Positions 57,223 to 64,000 of a stretch of 64,000 nucleotides of DNA are shown one piece after another. The notes under the pieces were generated by a model. That model ran no database searches, was not told the origin of the DNA, and saw only the letters and a program-made list of their open reading frames with translations. Numbering within the stretch: the first letter of the stretch is position 1; every line of letters begins with the position of its first letter. The stretch is from an uncultured Roseibium sp. (lineage in GTDB: Bacteria > Pseudomonadota > Alphaproteobacteria > Rhizobiales > Stappiaceae), in contig NZ_OY780957.1 in the NCBI RefSeq assembly GCF_963675985.1, positions 1,751,447 through 1,815,446 on the forward strand, written 5' to 3'. A program made the translations under genes and the position numbers.

Positions 57223-58044
57223 ATGTATGTAGACGTCCGTAGCGATTGGCTTTCCTATGTCGATGAGATTCCTCGCGCGCTCGTCGCGGCCAACGCTGTC
57301 GCCAATCTTGAAGCGCTGGAGCAATCGCCGCGGCACCACCATCAGAAAGCGCAATTGCTTTTCACGGTCCGTGGCGTCATCAACTGCGAGGTTGAAGACG
57401 CCGTCTGGATCGTGCCGCCGCAATGCGCCGTATGGATTCCCGGCGGGCTGCCCCATACCGTTTTCGGCTCAGGCGAGGTGGAGTGCATGTCCCTCTTTAT
57501 CGAACCTCCCGAGTTTCCGATCCTTCCGAACGAATGCTGCACGATCACGGTGTCGGGCTTTTTCCGTCAGTTGCTCATGCGGGCCATAGAGCTACCGGAG
57601 CTCTATGACGTCGACGGTCCGGACGGCCGCATCGTGTCCGTTATCTTCGATGAGCTGGCAGTGGCGCCGGTCGAAGACCTCCGCCTCCCGATCCCCGGCG
57701 ATCCGCGCCTGAAGAAGCTCACCGACCTGTTGATCGCGGCGCCTGCGGATCATGCGCCCGTCGCGGAGTGGGCCTCCCGCGTCGCGCTCAGCGAACGCAG
57801 CCTGAACCGTCTGCTGGCGGAACAGGTGGGCATGAGTTTCGGCCGCTGGCGCCGGCAGTTGCATGTTGTCCTTGCCTTGCGGCATCTGAGCGCCGGCCAG
57901 ACTGTCCAGGCCATCGCGATGGATCTCGGCTATGAAAGCGCCAGCAGTTTCGTGACCATGTTTCGAAAGATGGTCGGCAAGCCGCCAAGCCGCTATCTGC
58001 TCGAGCGGCTGAGGCCTGCCGCACACGATCATGGCAAGCGATAG
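57223..58044 (+). CDS. AraC family regulator with cupin-like sensor
   Basis: 273 aa. The N-terminal half is a cupin-type sensor (SPRHHHQKAQLLFTVRGVIN, WIPGGLPHTVFGSGEVECMS), the C-terminal AraC domain has ERSLNRLLAEQVGMSFGRWR and AMDLGYESASSFVTMFRKMV. The ATG at 57223 is used. It is convergent with the TonB receptor and divergent from the small membrane protein pair. Target unknown; the pair next to it is a candidate. Confidence 0.88.
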   Translation: MYVDVRSDWLSYVDEIPRALVAANAVANLEALEQSPRHHHQKAQLLFTVRGVINCEVEDAVWIVPPQCAVWIPGGLPHTVFGSGEVECMSLFIEPPEFPILPNECCTITVSGFFRQLLMRAIELPELYDVDGPDGRIVSVIFDELAVAPVEDLRLPIPGDPRLKKLTDLLIAAPADHAPVAEWASRVALSERSLNRLLAEQVGMSFGRWRRQLHVVLALRHLSAGQTVQAIAMDLGYESASSFVTMFRKMVGKPPSRYLLERLRPAAHDHGKR

Positions 58045-58124
58045 CAACTGCCGGGTCTCGTCCACGACCGCCGCATGGCGAAGGCTCCGGCAAGTCGTAG
58101 TCTTGGCGTGTGGCGTGTTCACGA

Positions 58125-60284
58125 TCAAAAGCTCTTGGTGATCCCGAGGCCGACGATGCGGCCCGGTCCGACCGCGACGGTTTCGGCGCCCAAATAGAGC
58201 GCGCCGAACGTTTCGGCACGTTCGTCGAGGAGATTGCGTCCGAAGGCATAGATCTCCAGGTCGTCCGCATCGTTCTTCCACCCGACACGGGTATCCACAA
58301 TGTTGTAAGATTTCAGGTCAAACGAATTGTCGACATCGGCGGGACGGCTTCCAGTAAACTGATACTGCGCCCCAAAGGACAACGAACCCGGCAGATTCAG
58401 GACGCTGGCAGCGGTATCGTATTGCAGCCCTGCCGTGACGGTCCATTTCGGCGTGTTGGGTACCTCGTTCCCGGCGACGGTGTTGGTGCTGGCACCATTG
58501 GCTCCCAGCTCGCTGTGAGTGTAGCCGAGGCCGCCCGTCAGGGTCAGGCCATCCAGGACGAGCACACGGCCCTGAAGCTCGAAACCGCTGGTCTCATAAT
58601 CCTGATAGGTCGTGCGAAACGCCCCGAGCGCAGGATCAAGATAGGTCATGACGCCATTCTTGATGTCGTTGTGATAGACACTGGCATCGAGCTCAAGGCG
58701 GTCGTCGAACAGGCCTGCCTTTATGCCTGCCTCATATGTCCAGCCGGTCGCCGCCGGATAGGGATCGGCCACGACGCCATTCACCGGGTAACCGAACAAC
58801 GGATAGACACGCGTGGCGTGGCCGCGCGCCAGCGAGACATAGGTCTGGACGTCATCCGACCACTTGTAAGTCAGTGCCATTCGGCCCGTCGGATAGGTTT
58901 CCGAGGTCGAATTTGAGCCGGTCAGAGCGGCAATATCCCGCGAGTTCCCACGCTTGAGTTCGATGTCATCATGGTTCAACCGACCGCCGACCGAAATTTC
59001 CCATCGCTCCGCGAATGGGATTGAAACGTCACCGAACAGGCCCAGGTTGGTGCTGTTGAGGTCGGTATCCATTGTAATGGTGTCGGAGTAAGGAGGGGGC
59101 GCGCATTGCGTGCTGACGCATGCACGGCTCCCCTCGGTGCGCGCGAGGCTGGCGCCTATGACCCACCGGATCGGATCGCCTTCAAGCGAACTCAGTCGAA
59201 CCTCCTGGCTGACGATGTTCTCTTTATCGTCGAGGTGGCCGCGAGAACTGAAAGCCGGAAATCCAAGCCGGTCGTAAAGCAGCTTGTCCGCGTTGTCGGT
59301 CCTGCTGTCCAGCTTGTTGTGCTGATAGGCGCTGACGGAGGTGAAACTGAAAGCGTCAAATTCATGTTCTACGGTCAGCGTAGCGCCGCCCTGGGTCGTC
59401 GCCGACTTCGGTTCGGTCAAGGTTCCACTGACTGGAAATCCTGGCGTATTGCGCAGGAGGTAGAATGGTGCGTTGCCTTCATCCCGGAGGTAGCTGCCAG
59501 TCAGTGTGACAGTCGTATTGTCGATCCCGGTGAAGCGCAGTCCGCCACGAAATGCCGCGATATCGCGCTTGCCGAGGTCATCGGTAAACAGGCTGCTGAC
59601 GTCACCGTCCTGGTGACCGAAACGTACGGCCATGCGTCCATCAAGCGCATCCGGGATGATATTGCCGCCCAGAACCATCTCACCCATGCGATAGCCGCTT
59701 GTGCCAATCTCGCCGGTCACATGGATATCGCGCGTCCCGTCCGGCTGATTGGTCACGACATTGATGGCGCCGCCCAGGGCATTGCTGCCCCATAGTGTGC
59801 CCTGCGGGCCGCGCATAACCTCGATCCGATTGACATCGAGGAGAACGTTGGAGGCACTCATCAAACTGTTCGGCACGCCATCGACATTGAAGGCGACCGT
59901 GCCATCGGAATAATTGACGGGCGTTCCGAGCGAGCTCACGCCGCGAATAGAAAAGAACTGCTGACCTGTGGCTTTGTTGATCCACTGCACATTTGGCGAG
60001 TTGCCGGCAATGGCTGCGCCGGAATCGAATGGCGCAGCCATCAAGCTTTCCGGTGAAACCACGGTGATGCTTTCGGGGACATTCTTAAGGTCCTCGTTTG
60101 TTTTTCTAGCCGTCACCACCACAGGATCGAGGGCCGTGACGTCGGCCTCGGCGCCTGTTTGAACAGGCTTTGTCGGTGCAGATGCCGTTTGCGCCTCCGC
60201 GACACAGCCCCATCCCGAAGCAAGGAACGTCGCGAGCAGATATATGGGGCCCGCCGGCAGCTTATAGGTATTCAAATCAGTCAT
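58125..60284 (-). CDS. TonB-dependent outer membrane receptor
   Basis: 719 aa with signal peptide (LLATFLASGWGCVAEAQTAS). Plug domain: PESITVVSPESLMAAPFDSG, NRIEVMRGPQGTLWGSNALG, GAINVVTNQPDG. A large C-terminal barrel follows, ending in a Phe (VGLGITKSF). The TonB box region near VVVTARK is present at the mature N-terminus. Imports an iron complex, vitamin or polysaccharide; which is not visible. It stands near the AraC gene but is not obviously co-regulated. Confidence 0.93.
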   Translation of the reverse strand: MTDLNTYKLPAGPIYLLATFLASGWGCVAEAQTASAPTKPVQTGAEADVTALDPVVVTARKTNEDLKNVPESITVVSPESLMAAPFDSGAAIAGNSPNVQWINKATGQQFFSIRGVSSLGTPVNYSDGTVAFNVDGVPNSLMSASNVLLDVNRIEVMRGPQGTLWGSNALGGAINVVTNQPDGTRDIHVTGEIGTSGYRMGEMVLGGNIIPDALDGRMAVRFGHQDGDVSSLFTDDLGKRDIAAFRGGLRFTGIDNTTVTLTGSYLRDEGNAPFYLLRNTPGFPVSGTLTEPKSATTQGGATLTVEHEFDAFSFTSVSAYQHNKLDSRTDNADKLLYDRLGFPAFSSRGHLDDKENIVSQEVRLSSLEGDPIRWVIGASLARTEGSRACVSTQCAPPPYSDTITMDTDLNSTNLGLFGDVSIPFAERWEISVGGRLNHDDIELKRGNSRDIAALTGSNSTSETYPTGRMALTYKWSDDVQTYVSLARGHATRVYPLFGYPVNGVVADPYPAATGWTYEAGIKAGLFDDRLELDASVYHNDIKNGVMTYLDPALGAFRTTYQDYETSGFELQGRVLVLDGLTLTGGLGYTHSELGANGASTNTVAGNEVPNTPKWTVTAGLQYDTAASVLNLPGSLSFGAQYQFTGSRPADVDNSFDLKSYNIVDTRVGWKNDADDLEIYAFGRNLLDERAETFGALYLGAETVAVGPGRIVGLGITKSF

Positions 60285-60651
60285 TTGTCATCCCGCCTTG
60301 AGTAATCTGCGGTCGACAAATCGCGAATGATCCGCATTAACTCCTGAATAAACTGGAGTCAGAGAGTCAAGATTTCGCTGTTGCGCCAATCTGTTTGTCA
60401 ATCCGGCCAAACTGCGGACCGGCCGCCCTGTCTCTGCGGGGCGGAAATACCTCAGAAATGCTGCTGAGGGCCGATGCTCATGGATATGTCCCTTCTATGC
60501 GCTCATCGCACCGATCCGCCGAGCAATGTCGCTCGGACAGTCAGCTACCGGCCCCATTCAACCTCTCCGTCCCCGCCGGCCGCGCAAGCAAACGCTCCCG
60601 GAGCGGGACCGCTCCGGGGGCGAGACTCGCGATTGCCCTTTGGGGAGAGCC
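60285..60651. other. gene-free stretch
   Basis: 367 bp upstream of the TonB receptor and downstream of the Ntn hydrolase. It must hold the receptor promoter. No gene, hairpin terminator or known repeat is seen. Confidence 0.5.
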
Positions 60652-61740
60652 TTATTTGAAGTCGGACGAGATGTCCTGGAACGACTGCGACCACTTCTTG
60701 GAATCGATATGGACGACCTTGCCGTCCGCAGCCGCCAGGGCCGCCTTGACGTCCACCACGCGGAGGTCCTGCGCGTCGTAGGTCTTCAAGGTCCAGGTGC
60801 CGTTGGTCATGTCGGCAACGGCGGTCCACTGGGTGTAGTCGGGCGCGACCTTACCGTTTTCCTCGGCACGGACCGCCCCGTAGGGGATGTCGAAGGTGTT
60901 GAGGATGTGGAAGGCCTGTTCCAGTACTTCGGCGCCGGTTTCGACCGGGATCGCCGACTGGGAAAACACGGCGGCGCGAATGAAGCGGGACGGCGGTGTG
61001 AAGTCGCCCGGCAGGCCGTGCATGCCGGCGCCCTGGCCGGCCGCCTGCAGTTCCACGCCGTCCAGCTTGACCGGCGGAACGTTGAGGGGAGACAGGTTGA
61101 CGAAATTGGAGAGGTTCGTCATGTGCCAGTCGTAGGTCGGCGAGTTGGTGATGACGCCGAGCGGGGCGTCGAAGATCTTGAGGCTCTTGTCGGTCGGCTC
61201 GATGACGATGGCGGCACCGGTCTTGTCGACAACGCGAATATGCATCGGGATGACCTCTCCCATCAGCTTGAACTCGGTGGCCACCAGCACGATGTCGTCG
61301 AAATGCGCCTTCACCTCCTCGACCGTGGTGAAGTTGGCGAGCAGCCATGTGGCGTACTGCTGCGGCGCCAGTGCCTTGGCGCGGTTGTCGTCGCTAAGGT
61401 CGGGATAGCTTGCATATCCGGGGAAATAGAACAGCCCGACGTAGAGGCCTTCCTCGTTGATCGCGTCGACGAAGTCGGTCGTTTCATAGGCGGTCATTCC
61501 GGCGATGCCGTATTTGGTCTTGTACGTGAGGCCGCCCGATCCTTCCGGCAGTTCGGGCTTAACCTGCGTTCCGGCCGGCACGACGGCGACATGCCAGTCG
61601 ACCGGCATGCCGAACTCCATTGTCCGGCCGGCAACCCCCGTCCCGTCCTTCGCCGTCAGTGTGATTCCCGTGCATGCGTTGGCGACGGGCGCAAAGCCGA
61701 GCGAAGTTGCGAGAACGATGGCTGTAAGGGGGCGAAACAT
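60652..61740 (-). CDS. exported choloylglycine hydrolase family (linear amide) Ntn hydrolase
   Basis: 362 aa. Signal peptide AIVLATSLGFAPVANA is followed at once by CTGITLTAKDGTGVAGRTME; Cys at the mature N-terminus is the catalytic nucleophile of this family (penicillin V acylase, bile salt hydrolase, AHL acylase types). FTPPSRFIRAAVFSQSAIPV and YTQWTAVADMTNGTWTLKTY are family segments. Start at 61740; a longer reverse frame reaches across the junction into foreign DNA and is spurious. Likely periplasmic. Confidence 0.9.
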   Translation of the reverse strand: MFRPLTAIVLATSLGFAPVANACTGITLTAKDGTGVAGRTMEFGMPVDWHVAVVPAGTQVKPELPEGSGGLTYKTKYGIAGMTAYETTDFVDAINEEGLYVGLFYFPGYASYPDLSDDNRAKALAPQQYATWLLANFTTVEEVKAHFDDIVLVATEFKLMGEVIPMHIRVVDKTGAAIVIEPTDKSLKIFDAPLGVITNSPTYDWHMTNLSNFVNLSPLNVPPVKLDGVELQAAGQGAGMHGLPGDFTPPSRFIRAAVFSQSAIPVETGAEVLEQAFHILNTFDIPYGAVRAEENGKVAPDYTQWTAVADMTNGTWTLKTYDAQDLRVVDVKAALAAADGKVVHIDSKKWSQSFQDISSDFK

Positions 61741-61909
61741 GACGTGCTCCTGTCTTGTGTCCAGTCCGTTCCGGAGAGGCGATCGGAACGGTGCGTTACC
61801 GGTTCGCATGCGGCCGCATCCGTCGATCGCCACCGGCTTGTGGGGCAAAAAAGCATGTACACTCAGAACGTTAATGAAACAGCCAAAAGTTGCGCGGCAT
61901 TTGATGTAA
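61741..61909. other. promoter region, ending at the taxonomic junction
   Basis: GC-rich alphaproteobacterial DNA that should hold the promoter of the Ntn hydrolase. At about 61890-61910 the composition switches to AT-rich DNA of a different lineage. A snap-back CCGTTCC...GGAACGG lies near 61769-61795. No gene. Confidence 0.6.
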
Positions 61910-62800
61910 GTTGATATTATAGGTATGGTTCCTGAAGCTACAATGGTTTCTACATATATGGAGATCAAAAAACTGTTCCAGACCCATGAAGCCAGCAAAG
62001 GCGGATTCGATCTTGAACCGGAAGAACTAATAGACGTACTTGAGCAGATCAAGCTTGGTAAAAAGATCACAGACCAGGCCAAGAACAGAATGGCAAAATC
62101 AAACCTTAGACTAGTTGTATCTATTGCGAAAAGATATACAAACAGGGGACTTCCTTTCCTTGACCTTATCCAGGAAGGTAACATAGGTCTTATGAAAGCC
62201 GTTGATAAATTTGAGTATAAAAAAGGGTATAAATTCTCTACTTATGCTACTTGGTGGATCAGACAGGCTATCTCAAGAGCCATTGCAGATCAGGCAAGAA
62301 CCATCAGAATCCCTATTCATATGATAGAGACTATCAACAGAATCAACAAGATCATAAGAAAAGGGATCCAGGAAGACGGGAAAGAACCTGATGTAGAACA
62401 AATCGCAAAAGAGGTTGGATTAACTGTCGATAAAGTAAAACAAGTGATCAAGATCACTAAAGAGCCTGTTTCACTTGATGCCCCGATAGGAAATGAAGAT
62501 GACGGTAAGTTCGGGGATTTCGTTGCAGATACTCAGGCTCCTACACCTGTTGATAATATTATGCATGAAGATTTACTCGGTCAGATAGATCAGATCCTTG
62601 GACAGCTTAATGAAAGAGAACAGGCTGTTGTAAGAATGAGATTCGGTCTTCTTGATGATAAAAGTGACAGAACACTTGAAGAGATCGGTAATACGTTAAG
62701 TGTAACCAGAGAGAGAGTAAGACAGATTGAATCAAGTGCCATTAAAAAACTAAAACACCCTAAAGTGGGTAGAAACCTTAAAAACTACGTAGAGAGTTAA
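61910..62800 (+). pseudogene. rpoD: 5'-truncated rpoD (primary sigma factor), Campylobacterota-like
   Basis: The in-frame coding sequence starts abruptly after a stop (61907-61909) at the junction and lacks region 1.1 and 1.2. What remains is sigma region 1.2-end to 4.2: SNLRLVVSIAKRYTNRGLPF, LDLIQEGNIGLMKAVDKFEY, GYKFSTYATWWIRQAISRAI, RIPIHMIETINRINKIIRKG, and the C-terminal helix-turn-helix LEEIGNTLSVTRERVRQIES. Segments such as MVSTYMEIKKLFQTHEASKG match Campylobacterota RpoD. A complete gene would encode about 600 residues. The truncation coincides with the change of composition, so it is probably cut by the assembly and not by evolution. Confidence 0.88.
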
Positions 62801-62830
62801 TAGACTTTCTACATCAAAAAACAAAACATA

Positions 62831-62863
62831 AAAAAAGGAGAGCTAAATTTCGCTCTCCTTTTT
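62831..62863. terminator. bidirectional rho-independent terminator
   Basis: GGAGAGC (62837-62843) and GCTCTCC (62852-62858) form a stem flanked by an A-run on the left and a T-run on the right, so it works in both directions. It separates the convergent rpoD and CorC-like genes and overlaps the last codons of the latter. Confidence 0.85.
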
Positions 62864-63888
62864 CTTTCTCTTTGCTTTCATAATAGCGCTTGCAAGCTTA
62901 CGCATATCCTCTGTAGTATCCAATTCATCCATTATCTCCAGACCAAGCAGGGTCTCAAGACAATCTTCAAGGGTCACTATACCTTCAGTCTGATCATAAC
63001 TGTCCGTAACTATAAGCATATGCCCTTTTGCTTTTGTAAAGCTGTTCAAAGCCTTTAAAACAGGTATATTCTCGTTAATACTGTTCACGTTTGACATAAT
63101 ATGTTCAATAGTAACATTCGGGTTTTTAATAGCATGCTTGAATATCTTTTTTGTCAATACCATACCTACTATATTATCTATACTGTCGCTATAAACAGGA
63201 ACCCTTGAAAACTTGTAAGTTCTTTTATCGTCAAGAAGATCCTTTATGGGAGTGTCTTTTTGAACTGCGAACACTACGCTTCTAGGAGTCAGGATATCTT
63301 TGATCTTTTTACTTTTCAAAGTCAGAGTGTTTTCGATAATATCTGATTCCATATCATTGATAACACCGTCTTCCTCACTAAGCAGTGCCGTATGGATCAA
63401 CTCTTCCCTGGAAACTGTTTCTCCATCACTATTTTTATTTATCTTTTTCGTTACAAATAAAGTTAGTATGATTATCGGGTAAGTTATAAAAATAAACACA
63501 TTAATAAGTCTTGCTGCAACCGGGGCCAACTCTTTCCAGTAAATTGCACCAATTGTTTTTGGAATGATCTCCGCAAAGAACAAAATACTGAAAGTCAATG
63601 CAATAGATACAAAAGAACAAAATTGCTGTCACTTTCAAAAACCGACTGTGCCTGAACCCCGATAGCCGTAGCACCCAGGGTATTTGCAAAAGTATTAAGG
63701 ATCAAAATAGAGGATATTGACTTATCCACGTCCCTTTTAAGCTCTTTAAGCAATTTACCGGCTTTGGGATTAACCTCTTCTAAAACCGAGATATAAGAAA
63801 CATTTGTAGACAAAAGTATCGATTCCAGAATCGAACATAAAAACGAAATCGCTACGACGAATACGAACAGAAAGATTAAATATTCCAT
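62843..63888 (-). pseudogene. CorC/HlyC-type CNNM transporter-like gene with a frameshift
   Basis: Two reverse frames together make one protein: the first 97 codons (MEYLIFLFVFVVAISFLCSI, LLKELKRDVDKSISSILILN TFANTLG) and the second 251 codons (LTFSILFFAEIIPKTIGAIY, SREELIHTALLSEEDGVIND, CBS domain pair to the end). The join is at a T-run near 63609-63624 (reverse complement CTTTTG..), where a one-base indel shifts the frame. This is a CNNM plus CBS transporter-like protein of low-GC Campylobacterota type. A homopolymer error is the simplest explanation; a true pseudogene is possible. 63889-64000 holds no gene. Confidence 0.82.
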
Positions 63889-64000
63889 ATAATCTCTCTT
63901 TCATTAATATCTAACATACACAAGGGGGACGAACTATCCAAGTATTTTCTCCTGATTTTTAATTTAATACCTTATTATATCTAAATTATTTTAAAATACT

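Noticed and set aside
60526..61914. 462-codon open frame opposite the Ntn hydrolase
   Set aside because: Shadow, and it reads up to the chimeric junction.

Overview
The first ~61.9 kb is GC-rich and reads as the chromosome of an alphaproteobacterium. The aroA-cmk pair beside a FYDLN-type zinc-ribbon gene, the TctABC, Liv and polar amino-acid importers and the many IclR/AraC/TetR/GbsR regulators suggest a metabolically versatile Hyphomicrobiales- or Rhodobacterales-type organism; the family cannot be fixed from this window. From about 61,910 to the end the DNA turns AT-rich. It holds a 5'-truncated rpoD and a CorC-type gene that read as Campylobacterota, so the contig is most likely chimeric at that point.

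Layout. 286-2864: core genes cmk, aroA and a FYDLN protein, then tRNA-Ala(GGC). 3076-17049: a 14-kb integrated element bounded by 19-bp direct repeats, the left one being the 3' end of the tRNA. It has a P4-type integrase, an AlpA-like regulator, a RepA-like ATPase with an iteron-like cluster in its 3' end, a Nu1-like small terminase, two tail-assembly-chaperone-like genes and a 798-aa tape measure protein. It also carries an exported nuclease, an Abi-alpha-like protein, an OLD nuclease and two unknown genes. It has no capsid, portal, large terminase, tail tube or baseplate gene. I read it as a phage satellite that supplies its own tail-length module, and it is the best candidate for an undescribed system here. 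17275-22815: a reductase, a divergent IMPase-like protein, TetR, an araC relict, and a GbsR-type regulator with palindromes in front of itself and of a DUF4166/epimerase pair.

22892-42400: a large catabolic and uptake region. An IclR regulator has matching palindromes at its own promoter and between tctCBA and a flavin reductase/FAH/hydratase/RidA/amidohydrolase operon. Then come a polar amino-acid ABC importer without ATPase, an AraC regulator, two cupin modules (one fused to an alpha/beta hydrolase), a FAD monooxygenase and a complete Liv importer. Together these suggest catabolism of an amino-aromatic or N-heteroaromatic compound by ring cleavage, deamination and hydration.

42400-61740: mixed accessory genes. 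They include membrane proteins, DUF1963 and DUF1566 proteins, a MetA-type outer membrane protein, a porin fused at its N-terminus to an IS5-type transposase start, an AraC regulator with direct-repeat boxes, two Tat-exported M24 metallopeptidase paralogues behind almost identical 506-bp leaders, IS3 relics, a TonB receptor and an exported Ntn hydrolase. The signs of rearrangement (IS relics, truncated genes, duplicated leaders) concentrate at 48-56 kb.
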